From NCBI GenBank assembly GCA_933228675.1, contig OW121743.1, positions 67,189,749 through 67,253,748 of the forward strand: a stretch of DNA of 64,000 nt. The letters are read 5' to 3'. This DNA is from Stomorhina lunata (taxonomy: Eukaryota; Arthropoda; Insecta; Diptera; Rhiniidae). Shown in pieces: positions 15,001 to 30,000 of the stretch. Position numbers and translations under genes: made by a program. Each line of letters starts with the position of its first letter. Positions within the stretch are counted from its first letter, which is position 1. The notes below the pieces were generated by a model. It searched no databases. It was given only the letters and a program-made list of their open reading frames with translations, and was not told the origin of the DNA.

Positions 15001-18000
15001 GGAACTTCGGCTCGATTTAAAGTACAAACGTTTCTTAATGACTACCTACAGGGTGTTATCGGATGGGGTTTCAGCTGTATACGAGATATTAGGAAATAAT
15101 AATCCAATTGATTAAATATGAGCCTACCATCCAACGAGATATATGCTTCAGCTGTCGGTTGGCTAACTGCGTTTTAATAGCAAGTGCTTCCGCTACTATT
15201 GATCCGATCGGCTATCTACGGAATTAAAGAATACTCCGATGAGATAAAAACTTCGGCACTCAGTCGGCTAACTACAGCATTCAATCCGACGAGATACATA
15301 CTTCGGCTCTCGGTCGGTTAACTACGAAGCAAAGAATACTCCGATGAGATAAAAACTTCGGCTCTCAGTCGGCTAACTACGGTATTATAATACAACAATC
15401 GGATCAACTAACTCCCTCTGTGTTAAAAACAAGAATACTTATGCTGGTATGGTTATCAACTAAATGAGAATTATGTCTAGGTTCTGGTTTGTATTTATTA
15501 ATATATATTTAGATATATTAAGGAGGTAGCAAAAATGAAAAACAGGGCGTTCAGAAAAAGAGTGTAGTGCAGTATATAGATGAAAATAGTATTGTAGAAT
15601 TTAATATATTATTTGTAACGGCACGTTACAAAAACGACCGCATTTGGCAAAGAAAAATTGGAATTGGTGCTTATTTGACAATAGCTCCTATATAAGACCT
15701 GAGGATCACCGCATTCGATATTGATCGAAAACTCAGACTTTTAACCAGATATTTTGTAACATACCTCAGAGATTTTCAAAATTTAGAATATATTTTGGAA
15801 AAAATTAAATAAAGTTTGATATCTTAGTATATCCGTTTGCTTGTCAAAACATTTAGTTTAATGAAATTATTTTACTATCAGGGAAATTTTGACAAATCTT
15901 TAACAATGTAATGAACTTTATATATTATTTATTATTTAGATTATCCTAAAAGTATGCTACATTAATTTTTAGGCAATATCCTAAATTTCGATCGATAACG
16001 AATGCAGCTGTCTGGGCCCTGCTCTAACAATTTGTATAATTACACTGTGCTAGTGTGAAAAAGTAGTAAAGACGAAAAATATCTACCAAAGATGATTCGG
16101 GCACGCTGATATCAATGGAGGTATTCATTTTTCTATGTTAGCTCAGATAAGGAAGGTATTTGAATTTTGTTGTTTAGGAAACCCTAATAATATTAATTAT
16201 ATTATTGTGATTAAAATATTCGAAAATTTGGAGATAATTCAATGATATTTGTCTTATATGCCTTTCTTGGAACAGGAATAATGTCCATGGAATTTTGTTT
16301 AATTCGGTCGATTATTTCGGGTACCTTTCATACGTAAAATTTACCTAAATTGAGTTTTGTGAAAATTATGTAGCATACTTTTAGGCTGCAAAAAATTGAT
16401 TTCTGAAAAGATAAGATAATGGACCCGTACAAACAAAATTTCGCATACATTTTTTAAAAATATATATGAACCAAATTGTATTGATTTATCTCCAAATTTA
16501 AGACAATTTAAATCATTATATTATGGGTAGGGTTTCCCAAGCAAAAAATTTAACTATCTTACTAATCTGAGATAACATAGAAAAATAAACGTCACTTTTG
16601 AAATCAGCGTGTCCGAATTATTTTTGATAGATATGTCCCGTCTTTGTTACTAAGAAAAGGTTCCAAATTCAAGCAAAGTGTTACTTTTTATAAATTTTTA
16701 AATTCTAACCCCCTAATTCATTAACGAAATATAAAATTATTAAAGTTTTATAGTAGGAATTTTGTATGGAGAATTTGAATTAAAAGCATGTCATAGCAAT
16801 ATTTTTCGAATTAGGGGGTAAAGCCTTAAAAAACAAACTATTTTATAGTATTCTATATAACTTTATAATACTTATTCTATCCTCCTTCTAGTTCGGTAGT
16901 TGAGGCTACCGATGTCATGTTAAACATGCGCGTCGGCATTCATACGGGTCGAGTGTTATGCGGAGTCTTAGGACTGCGTAAATGGCAGTTTGATGTGTGG
17001 TCCAACGATGTGACCCTGGCCAATCACATGGAATCGGGTGGTGAGCCCGGAAGAGTACATGTAACCCGTTCCACTTTAGATGCTCTCTCGGGAGAATACG
17101 AAGTGGAGGCGGGACATGGGGATCAAAGATCTTCATATTTAAGAGATCATGGTGTGGATACGTATTTTATAGTGCCACCGCCACACAGGCGTAAGGTGGG
17201 TCGAGATAAAAGATTAAATGATATTTAGTTTGTATTAATATAACATTTTTTTCTAATTTTAGCCTTTAATGCTCAATACTTTGGGTGTACGTTCTGCTAT
17301 TGGATCTCGTCGTAAATTATCATTCCGCAATGTCTCAAATGTGGTCATGCAATTGTTGCATACTATTAAATTTTCAGAACCAGTGCCATTTTCTAATATC
17401 GCCACTGGTTCTTTTCCCTCCTCGGCTGGCAGTGGCGGCGGCCGAGGCAGCACTGCTGGCGGTGAAAATCAATTGGAAAAGAGTACTAGAAAGGTAAGAT
17501 TTAATACGATTTTTATAATTTTTATTTAAAAAAAGGAGAATTGAAATTATTTTTTGTAGTTTAGTGGCATAAAATATCTATTACTTATGGCTTTAAAAGA
17601 CAAATGCTTTAGATTTATTATAAATTAAATAATTATAAAAATATCTTATAAAGAATTAAGTAGTTTTTGCTTTAAAATCAGTTAAATATTTTAAAAATTG
17701 ACTTGCATGATTTTTTTTTGTTTTTAATAAAAATTCAAAACATAAGAAAATACTAACCTTGAAAATATTTAATAAAATTTTATTAAAAAAAAAGGCTTCA
17801 AAAATTAATTTTATTTATTTTTTTAATTTTTATCTTTTCTTTTTTCTCTTACAAAAATAATTGGCTTGGCTTTTAATTTATTTAATTATGATTTTTCTTA
17901 ATTTTTAAAATTTTCTAACAAAATTTTACTTTTTTTCAAACAAAATTCCGCTTTTTGCTCTAACCTCAATTCCCTTTGAACTATAATTTTTCTTATTTCT

Positions 18001-21000
18001 CTCTAACCTAAAATCTATTTTTATATTTTTAATTTTTTTAATTGAATTTATTTATTTTTTTTTTTGTTTTTACTTTCCAGGATGCGGTAAGTTTAATTTA
18101 TAATTTCATAATTTTTTAGTTTTTCGATTAAAATTTTAGTTTTCTTCATTTTTTGTTTAAAGGAGTGTTCCGAATAAAATTTGTATTTGTATTAAGCTAA
18201 AAAAAACTTAAACTAAGCAATTTCAAAATTCTTAAAAGTATGGAAATTTATTGAAAAATTAATCAAATTTATCAGTCATTCAAATATTGACAAATAAGTT
18301 GTGTTCCCGTATGACAACAAAACTACCCCAACCAGTCCGAAATTACCCAACTTCACCCAATTGCGTTCCCATACTATGTTGTGGTTTGAGTCTTTACTAA
18401 ATTGAAAGTGTAGTTTTCATTCTTCTCTAACTTTTATTAAAAAAAATTTAACAGAGACGAGATATATCAACCAAAGATGATTCGGACGGTATGAATTTTT
18501 CTATGTTACTTCAGTTAAGGAAGATATTTGAATTTTTTGTTAGGGAAACCCTATTTTTATACCTTTCACCACCATAGGTGGAAAAGTATTATAAGTTTGT
18601 GCTGATGTTTGTAACGCATAGAAATATTTGTCTTAGACCCACCTTTTAGTATACCAATAGGCTTAGAATCACTTTCTGAGTCGATTTAGCGATGTCCGTC
18701 CGTCTGGCTGGCTGGACTTCCATGTATATCATGTAATCAAAGTACAGGTCGTAATTCTGAAAATAATTTAATGAAATTTGGCATAGATCATTTTTTTGAT
18801 AGTAGGACCATGGCTATTGAAATTGGTCAAAATCGGTCCATTAGTTATGGTACCTCCCATAGGTCCCACTTCCCGGAATTGATATATTGGCCACAAATAT
18901 CAATATTTTTTCATGAAATTTAAAACAAATATTGCTTATGTAATCTTAAATCACTGTACCAAATTTCATTGAAATCTGTCCACATTTGTCCATAGCTCCC
19001 ATACAAACTCTTCTGTCAAAACGCACTAAATGAGACAAAAATCACTAAAACGCTCGTAAATCTTAAAATAATAAGAATTTTAAGTTTAGTTTTTGAATAC
19101 ATAATTTTTGTAACTGTAATCAATTTGCCAAATTTCAAAATAATCGGTCTACATTTGACCCTAGCTCTCATATAAGTCCAAGCGACGGAAACAGCATAAA
19201 TGTATACGTTTTGAGAAAATGTTTGTATGATGGCAAAATTAAGCAAATATTTGTCTTTATACAGAAAAAGTATCACCTTTGACCTTAGTGGCGAAGGGGA
19301 TCGTATGGTCGGGCTTCACCGACTATAGCACTTTCTTGCTTGTTATAATTAAAATAGTTTACAATTCGGAGATAATTCAATAAAATTTGTCTCATATGCC
19401 TTTCATGTCTGTCTACGGAATTTGGTTTAACTCGTTCGATTATTTCGAATACCTCCCACATAAAAAATTTACCTGAATTGAGTTTTGTGAATATTATGGA
19501 GCCTACCTTCAGGCTGCGAAAAAATCGATCAATCATATGGAAGGTACCCTAAATAATGAACCCATACAAAACAGTTTTCGCATACATGGTTTTTATATCT
19601 CCAAACTTAAGACACTTTATCTTCAAATTTAAGACACTGTCAATCAAAATAATATTGATAGGGTTTCCCAAACACAAAATTTGAATATCTTTCATATCTG
19701 AGCTAACATGAATGCCCCCATTGAAATCAGTCCACTCCTTAAAGATTTTATTGTTGCTTCTATTACCTTTCGAAGGATGATCTGGGACACTTTTATGTGT
19801 TTTTCAGTTTCTTTTTTACAAGATCCCAATACCTTTTCATATGTCAAAGTTGTGGGCAGTTGGATTGATTTTTCATAATTGGACCAGAAAATGACCACGG
19901 ACCAGAAATATGTCGTTACTCTGTGCTGTCTAAGAATCTGTAGAACAGCTTTTATTAGAACTCTGTTATATAGATTTCTGTGTTTATCATACCGGCCATG
20001 CCATAAGTGCTCGATTTCTTTTGCCATAACAGCAAATCACTTAGCAAGCATGAGCAATTGTGAACTAAAATTTTGGTGTTTTATGTAACCGTGCTTCTGT
20101 GTAAATTTTACCGTTTGAGAGAGTAACTCCTAAATCACTCTCATTTATGCGAACTTACCCAGAAAATGAAAAAACATACCTATTATTTAGAATTTATAAA
20201 TGTATCGATTTATTTCGGAAGTCCCCACCTTAAAGATTTTATTGTGGCATCTGTAACCTTTTGGAAGATGCGATGGGACACTTTTTTGTGTTTTTCTGTT
20301 CCTTTTTTACAAGATCCCAATACCTTTCCATATGCCAAAGTTGTGGGTAGTTGAATAGATTTTTTATTATTGGTACAAAAATTACATTATTATTGGAATA
20401 CCTCACATATGCCTTTTTTGTCATAGTAGCATGATAGCAAATCGGACCAGAAATATGTCGTTGCTCAGTGCTGTCTTAGAATCTTTAAAATCAGCTTTGA
20501 ACGTACTTCGTTATATAGATTTCTGTGTTTATCAAACCTGATGCTGATGATTTCTTTTCCCACAATTGCAAATCGCTTGGCACACACGAAACTTCTCGGG
20601 TAATTTTTTTTTATTTTTCGTCCAGTAGTCTTACCGCAGATTAGTCGTCCGCCTAGCATACCAGAGGTCCCAAGTTCGATCCCCGGTCAGACCCACTTGA
20701 AAAAAATAAATTTTCAAAAAAGCGTTGGTTCACCTCATAACTTAGCTAGTCACTGATTGTTAAGTATTAGGCTATGTAAAACTTCTCTAACTAATGCATT
20801 TGCCGTTCGGAGCCGGCGTTAAAAAGTACGTCCCTTTCAATGAGTCTAAAAATAGAATCGGATGAAGCTCATTGTCTGAGAGAAGTACCACTTGTTCCAA
20901 ATGGAATGTTGTCGTGGAAATTATTATTATATTATTATTGAAGAGGAGTATTGGACCTTAAGTTTAGAATCTGTAGACTTTTCACTTTACACTCCTCCTC

Positions 21001-24000
21001 AAAAGCCATGTAAAATTTCATGATAAACGAGCTAACCTTTCTTGAATTATTGCACTTTTTTAACCCACTGTGCATTGGAATGGGTTCTAACGAAATCACT
21101 TTTTTTTCTCAGTCCATTTTTAACGAAAGTACAATTGAAAACAATTTGAAAACAAAAGGATCAGAGCAAAAACTCTATAATATAAAGAAATTGTACTCCA
21201 TTCATTTGTTTTCTGTCAAAAGTGAAATTAAAGTGAATAAAGAACAATGATAACACACTTAAACGCACAAACACACATACATTTACATGAGCGTGTGTGT
21301 GTGTCTTAACTTTCTCTTATTGGATAATCGTCTCCATTAGTTGCTTTCGAATTAGAGTAAAAAAGGTATACTCCCTTTTAAATGGGACTTATCGAAAAGA
21401 CCATAAGGCAAATAAATGTTTGGAGTGCAACATCTTTATATTATGGAGTCTTTGAACAGACATGAATTTTAAAGCTATGATGGTAAAGAAAAAATATTAA
21501 TTGTTGCACTAGCGAAAAGTTTTACCTGTAATACTAAATGCACATTTTATTCGTAACACTCTTTGCATAAGAAAAATTTCAAATTTCAAACAAATGAGAG
21601 AAATCAAAACTTTTTGTTTAAATCACCTGATAATCAAAGGAAATATGTTTATTTGTTTTATTTTTATTATTATTTTTTTTTTTCTGTAAAATAATCAAAA
21701 TGATTTAAATATTTATATTGTTAAAACGTAACTAACAAATATCCGGTGTTACATTAAATAAATGTAGTAATGTTTTTAAATAAAATAAAATATTAAAAAA
21801 AAATGTTAAACAAATATTAAGTAAATATTCAAACTGTTTTATAGATAATTTTGTGTTTAACTTTGTAAATGTCAGATTAAAAATATTATTGTTTGTTTTA
21901 TGTAAATAATTAAAAAAAAGATGTTTTAATAGTTTTATTATAATCTTATCAATATGTAAATTATTAAAAAAAAATTGTAATTGTTAAAAATTAGTTTAAA
22001 CTATATTCTTACTCTCTTAAACATAACTAAATTCTAAAGTATCTACTAAAAAAAATTGAAAATGTAGATGATTTGCTTTAATAGTTCAAAGATAGTTCAA
22101 AGTAAATAGATTTTAGATAGCGAAACAATTTGTATTCTCTTCTGACCTTTAGTGTTGCATTTTTTAGTATAGAACTTTTTTCGTATATAAATTAAGGTTT
22201 TGAAATCAATTTCAAATTATGAGTAAAAGCCTTAGCTATTTTATAATATAAAACTCATTTGCATATTTTAGCCTCTTTTGAGAAAAAGAAATTTAAATTA
22301 TAACATGGTATTGTAAAAGTTATTTTTGAAAAATTGTTCAATTATACCAAAAATTAAACCTGACTATTCTGTAGATCAAATAATTAATCATGTAGGTTGT
22401 ACTTTTTAATTTAATACATATTACACTATTATACAACATAAAACTTTTGCAAAGATTTTCTATTAAACGAAGTTTTTCCTAAGATCATTGTAGATAGAAA
22501 CAATATCACCAAAAATGGAATTTAATAATTTGTCAACTGATTTACATTTATATCGGTTTGGAATTTTGAAAATTGCAGTTTTTTTGTTTTTATGGGCTGC
22601 TATAATAGAACGCGTTAGAACTTTACAATCAATGGTGGCCACTATAGGTCCATGACTAGACATCGCTAAGGAATAATGCTTGTCCTTTAATTCATTCGGT
22701 AAATGCCTGCTCATAAATTATGAGCAGGCATTTTTCGACTCAGTTGATAAGGCTTTTCTTCTTATCAAATGAAGCTGTAGCTAAGTTGGTTAGCATGTCG
22801 ACAACTAAGCATAACATATCATATTGAGCCTGGGTTGGATCCACGGTCATGGCAACATCAATATCTGTTATTAATAGAAATAATTTCTACTTAAATAAAT
22901 AATAACCACAGCATCCACTATCGGCTGTAAGTCTACAGCAATAACACGCAGTCGATGAAAAATAAATAAAATTGGTTGTAGAACAAAAAGCTTAAATAGC
23001 GCTAGCTCATTCATTAGCTAACCACTTCAGCAGTTATTCAATGCCATTTAATTTCCTATGTATTGGAAGGTTTCTAGTGAAATGCCAATCCCCGAAAAGA
23101 TAAAGGCTAATAGAAGCATTTTGTTGGACACTTCCAATATTTGCTTAAATATTTGGAGTCTTACACATGCTATGGATTTTATAGGAGACGCCCTACTTGA
23201 GACTTAATAGCATTATTATTGGAACATATATAGTGGCGTTCTATTCACCGTTTTAGCGAAGTTCTGGCTTTTGATATTTCCAAATAGTTTGATGGAGTTT
23301 GGTATGGTGAACTTTTATCAATACTTGTTGCTTTTGGTATCGGTAACAACTTCTCTCTATTTAAATCGAGGTTTCTCATAGGTCACACTATAAAAGTTGT
23401 TATAATTAGGATCTAATGTTCAAGATAAGAAGAGACTTTTGAAAATATTGAGGCTTAGGGGGTAAAAACGGGTAAAAAGGGGAAAAAATCGAAAACATTA
23501 TATTTCCTAAAGTAATAGGTATAAAAACAAAATTTGAATTACGTTTTGAACAGTTATGCATGATATGCACTTTAGCGAAGTTGTTGCGTATGAGCCGACA
23601 AATGTTTATAAGTTGGTAAGACTAAATTGCCGACAGGTGGCTAAACAATGCATTTGATTATGCTTTGATCTTCAGCAAAGTTGTTGCCAATGAGCCGGCG
23701 AAGATTTCTTAATTGGTATGAACAATTTCCGACAGGCGGCGCCACTAAAATGTATTCAAAATGAATTAAATCATAAGTTGTGCATTTGATCATGCTATGA
23801 TCTTTAGCAAAATTGTTACGCATAAGACAAAGATTTCTTAATTGGTATAAACAATTTCCAAAAGGTGGCGCCACTAAAATTTACTCAAAATGAATGAAGT
23901 CATAAGTTGTGCATTTGATCATGCTATGATCTTTAGCACAATTGTTACGCATAAGCAGACAAAGATTTATTTAATTGATATGAAAAATGCCCGACAGGTG

Positions 24001-27000
24001 GTGCCACTAAAATTGCTCAAAATGAATTAAATCGTAAACTGTGCATTTGATCAGGCTACTACAATCTTAGCAAAGTTGTTACGCAGCAGTCGACGGAGGT
24101 TTCTAAGTTGGTATGACCAATTTCCAAAATAATTAAAAATTAATTGTACTGTAAACTATGCATTTGATTATGTATTGATAGGACAAAATGATTCAAAATT
24201 ATTTGGATATTTGTGTAATGTTTTTTCTCTTAATATATTTTAGTACTTTATGAAATAAAATATATGTTAATTTTTAAATTTGCCTCGAAATGCTACGAGC
24301 AAGGCTCGATCAACCAGGTGCTAGAACTCTTATGTATGGGCCGGTTCTTCTAAGTCTATTTTAAAAATTTTCGACCACGTGAAGGTAGTTGTTTTTTTTT
24401 TAAATACAAAAAAAAATAATAATTTTAGTGACCATCTCTGTTTAGGGTTAAAATATATTCTTCTACTAAAAATGACTTTATCCTGCCAAAAATCTTTATA
24501 TCCATACATTTTTATTAAAATTCGCTAATTATTACTTAATACTCCGTAATCTTGCAATGAAAATTTCTAGGAATTCCAAATTTTGACCCATGCGAAAAAA
24601 GGGTTAATCTCGTGTAATATTAACAAACCTTTCATCATAGGTCTTTTATAAACAAAGCAATAATATTCATTACTATTTTGGTTTTAATTTAATGCAAGTA
24701 AACTTTTCCGAGCACCTACTCAAATTATGCCGAAAAATTTACATTTTCGCAAAATTCTTCAATTTTAAGTCACAGGTACGACGAAACAGTTCAAGACATC
24801 GACCTCAACAGTTTTGAGTTTTATTCTCAAATTTGTCTCTTTTAACACAAATTAAAAGTGAAAAAAATATTTTTGTTTGAATTTTTACAAAAATAAAGAA
24901 AAATAATCAATTTTTCCCCATTCAAATGGGCTCAAAAACTTTGGACTCGAAGCGCGCCCTTAGAACGTTATTTAGTTAGGTTAGGTTGCGGTCTGACAAA
25001 AAACAAACACGGATGCTAGTAAAATAACTTATCACTAGCTTCGTCCGTTGAACCATACCGAGCGCTTTAAAATGCTCTTAAGTCAGCAGATATCAATACG
25101 AGTCGGCTCGTCTACGTTGCTAGTAACTTGCGTCTACGAGAAAAGTTACCCTATAATGAATCCCCTACTGTTCGCTAAGGCTGGGAAAGTGCGCTGAAGA
25201 TGTTTTAGCGACTCAGTCTCCACCTTGTCTTCAGTCCAATTCAGTCCAATCTTCCAATCAGACAGTGTGCGGTTATAAAGGACACGAGCAATGAGGCATC
25301 GGGTCTTGATAATGACTGCAATCGGGTCTTGATAATGACAGCAATCCTATCCAAATAGGGCCACATATGTTTGGAGTGAATACAGTCATTGACAGACGTC
25401 CACCTATTATTTGCTAAATAGTTAGCCACGTTCCTGTGGCCCGGCATGAGATTTACACTGAACTGCTGTGCCATTTCGTTAAGAGATTTGCGGCAACTCA
25501 GGGCTGATTTTAATTTCGCTCAGACTTTCAGAACTAAACTTTTAGACCTATTGTTATCATTTTGGCTGTCACCCTAGAGAATACACTACGGGTTTTTTTT
25601 TAAATTTCCTCTGCTGCTACCAAAACAATAGCCAATTTGCATACGTATTAGTGCCCTTCACTGATATTTTTCATTTTTTTTTTTTCATATAATATAAAAC
25701 GCTTAGAACTTGAAAGATAATGAATTCAAAAATTGTATTATTTTCATCTTTTTATCTAATTTTTTGTTATCCTTGACTCCCAGTAAAGCATAGGGCCTAA
25801 TTTTTACCTACATAATTGCAAAACATTAATGTACAAATTTGACACCTTTTTACCCTCCAAAGTATAAAAAGCTTTATAATTGGACCAAAGACGTTTTAAT
25901 TGCCTTTTTTATATAAACTAATTGTGGTTTATTTTTCCTTGATATACATATATAATGTATATGAGCTTAAAAAATCCAGCCCAAACCCTCCAAAAAAAAA
26001 AAAAATAATAAAAAGTTTTAGTAAGTTTAGTTCTTTTTACCCTTTTGATAAAAAAAGTACCGAATTTGATTAACCCTTTGCAACTGATGATTAAACAAAT
26101 GTCTATTTTTGGTTTAGAAATTAGTCTTTTACAGATAAATCAATTTATAATACCAATTTTAGCCTTGAAAAATAACTAAATAGATATTAATTTACACATC
26201 CAAGCTATAAAAAAAATATTTTTTTTACGTTTGACAAAACGGGTCTTGGAAAATATAAGCCATGGAAATAGTGTCTAGTAGTTTGCCAGGTCAAAAGGAT
26301 TGTGGCAAATATATCACGTCAGTCGCTGAGGTTTAAATAACCTTTTTTCTGTCAAAAAGCGAACTTAAAGCAAATCATCTAATCTAATGAAATTAAATGT
26401 CGAATACGACTAACTTGGCCAATATTGGAATTATTTTTTGTTTTAAATAATAGAAAGTAGTAAAGAAAATTCCATTATAAAAATATCAACATAAAACATA
26501 CATTTTCAAATTTAAAAACCAAAAAAAAATCTTCAAAAATCTTTTGTTAATAAATATTTACATCTACTATCTACTTCAACTCTAAAAAAAATCTTAATTC
26601 TACTATTTCTTCTATTATTTTTCTTTTTCTATTTCTAAAACAAAAACTATTATTTTTCTTAAAATTTTCCATAAAAAATTCTTATTCTATCTCTCTCTTT
26701 CTCTCCATCTAAATTTCATAATTTATGTCTTATTAATTTTTGTTTTATTTTAATTAATTTTATCTAATTTTATAATTGTTATTCTTATTATTATTATTAT
26801 TCGACATTTGTTTGTTTTTGTGTTTCATTTGTACAATTTATTTATATTTATTTTTCTCTAGGTAATACGTCTACAAAAAATCTTACATGCTCCAACACCT
26901 CCAGGTGGCGGTGTTACCATTCAAGTAGGAACAACTTCTAATTCAACTTCGAATACGATTAGTCGCATTCATAGACATAATAATCACAAAAACAAAAATA

Positions 27001-30000
27001 AAGTGAGATTTGTTGTTTGCAAGAAAAAAAACTGAACGAAAAATTTTTATACAAAAAAAAAAAAAAAAAACTAAAAAATACAAAAAACATTAAATTCATT
27101 TTATTTTGGAAAAATTTTAAATTTTATAAAATTGTTATTTTTCCACCTTAAACTCCATTCATTTGCTGGTTTTTTTCTAAAAAAAAACGATGTTCTTTTT
27201 TTTTATTGAGTTGAATTTCTTTGCAAAAAATTTCTTTTATAAAATAATGATTTCGGTTGCAGTTTGTTTCTTAATGCATAAAGTTTTACTTTTTTTTTCA
27301 ATTCTAACTGGCAGTTTTCAGAAATGATGGACACAACTTTTGAATTTTGTATAATTTGTTTCTTATGTTGCAAAAATATGTTTGTTTTTTTTTTAATTTC
27401 ATTTAATAATAGTTATGTTCCCGTACGAAACTACCCAAACCAGTCCAAAGTTACCCACAAACTCACCCAATTATGTTTCCGTACTCTTTTTGGTTTGAGT
27501 CTGTACTATAGTGGGAAATAATTTCATTTCCCCTCTTACTCAAAACAATAAAGAACTTTTCTTTAAGTAAGTTTGGATAACAAATAATTTTCTTGAATCT
27601 CAATTGAAAATAGGATATTTTTTGAAAAATTTTATTTAAATTTGAAAAGCAAACCAAACATATTTTGAGCTTGAAAAATTTTCAAATAACAGTATTTAAA
27701 ACTATTCAAATCACTTTAGTTTTGCTGTATTTAATTTTTAATAACAATTTTCAAACAATTGTCTGTGTTTTTAACTGACATTCAAGAAAATAAATAATTT
27801 GTCACCCAAACTTACTCGAAGAAAAAATTTTTGTATATAGTTTTGAGTAAGAGGGGAAATTGAATTATTCTTCCAACTTAGTAAAGACCCAAACCAAAAC
27901 AGAGTACGGCAATACAATTGGGTGAGTTTTGGGTAACTTCGGACTGATTTGGGTAGTTTCGTCATTGTACGGGAACACAACCATTAATAAAAATAATTTC
28001 AATGTCAAAATTAAAGGTTAAATATTGGCTTTTCAAAAAAGAACTTCAAAAGTTTTGTTCATTTTTTGGATCTGGCTGGTTGATCATTTTAATATTTGAG
28101 TTGCGTTTTTTTATGCTGTTGATTCCTTAAATTAATACAAATAAATTTTTAATGTGTTTTATAAAGAAGCGTTTGGATTTATAAATATTAATAGAAGAAA
28201 AAATTCTGCACAGTGGGTCAATTTAATAAAAAAAAAATCTAATGATATTTTTCTTATCTCTCTTACTGCTCGTTCTCTATATAATCTATATATTATATAT
28301 ATGTGACGCGGTCTATGAAAAGGTAGCTTAGGACTCAAAAACAAAATTTCGAAAAATTAGCTCCCAAAGATAAACAATGCATTTCGTCAGTTCATTTGTG
28401 CACTTCCTTATCTACATTTTTGGTACACTTCTAAGAAAGTTATGACTTTCTTGTTTCCACCACTTGAAAGAGTGTCTTAAAAGCAATCGAAACCAAAAAG
28501 AAGTGGAAAAAATTTTTTTTAGTCATAAGCCACCTTTTCATAGACCGGGTCACATATACAAAAATTAATGTTTGCCTGTCTGTGTGTCCTTTATAGAATA
28601 GTAAACTATGCATTTGATCATGTTATGATATTAGGAAAAGTTGCTGCGCATGAGCCAACGAAAATTGCTAAGAGGGTATGACCATGTTCCGACAGGTGGC
28701 GCCACTGAAAATTGCTTAAACTTAATTAAATCGTAAGCTGTGAATTTGATAATGCTATGCTAATGATCTTTAGCAAGATTTTTGTGCATGAGCCGACAAA
28801 GGTTTCTAAGTTGGCATGATCAGTTTCCGAAAACTGGCGCCACTGAAAATTATTAAAAGTGAATTAAATTGTATTGTGTATTTGATCATACTATGATCTG
28901 AGCCGACGAAACCTTCTAGGTTAGTATGATCAATTTCCGATAGATGACGCCATGATAAGTGGAGCCACTGAAAATCACTCAAAACGAATTAAATCGTATA
29001 CTGTGCATTTGATCATGCTATGATCTTAAGCGAAGTTGTTGAGCATGAGTCGATAGAGGTTTCTACATTGGTGCGATTATGCTATGATCTTTAGCAAAGT
29101 TGTTGCGTATAAGTCGACGGAGGTTTCGAAGTTAGTTGCATTAATTCCCGATAGATGGCACCACTAAAAATGATTAAAAATGAATTGAACCGTAAACTAT
29201 GCATTTGATCATGCGCTGATCGGACAAAATCAATAAAATGATTAAAAATTAATTGGATATTTTTGTAATAGGCTCAGCAACTCACGTATAGTACAGCTAG
29301 TATCCAATAAAAACACACAAACAACAATGCATTTTACAATAACCTTTGGTTTAGGATACATATCGGTTTTAGGCGTTTTTCCTTTTTATAGGTCAAAATA
29401 GTATAATATCCCTTTTAGTGGAAAACTGTGTCTATTATCTAAATTTGAGCTTTTTTAGTTTTTGACGTTTAAACTGAAAAATGTAGTACACAGTCCCACT
29501 GTGCAAATATATAACACCAAACTTTTCATCATGCGAAAACACATTAAAAAATTTATTTTACCAGAAGTTGTTTACAAGTTTCTTTGCAATTTGCATGAAT
29601 TTCAGTTTATTTTCCTCGACTAAAAAAAATTGTTCAAACATTTCTCATACAAAAAAAAAGCAAAAGTTAAATATTTAGTTATAAAACGAAAAACATTTAA
29701 TTCGTTATCATTAAATGACGTTTTGTAATTTATGTAAAGAGAAATCATTAGAAAAGCATGTTAAGTTTTAAAAAAAAATTCATTAAACAAAAATCATAGT
29801 ATGTACTTTCAAAAAAGTCATCTAAAATTTCAAACTCATTTCAAAAAATGCATGTAATATTTTATTGTACTAACCATTTTTCGAAATATCTGGGTGTAAG
29901 TTTTTTTTTACAGAAACCATAAATTGTTTTTTTTTTTTTTCAATAAAACATCTTAAGTCTTAACTAAATTTTCTAAATAATTTATTTCCATTTTTATCTT

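Noticed and set aside
20620..20700. Functional tRNA gene
   Set aside because: The B box is good but the A box and acceptor stem are poor, and a SINE body with an ATT tail follows.
23552..24215. CRISPR-like array
   Set aside because: This is an animal genome; units are ~130-bp diverged tandem copies with no repeat/spacer alternation.
28209..29503. Complete element bounded by CACAGTGGG and CCCACTGTG
   Set aside because: The ends share only about nine bases and the flanks (TTCTG, CAAAT) show no target duplication.
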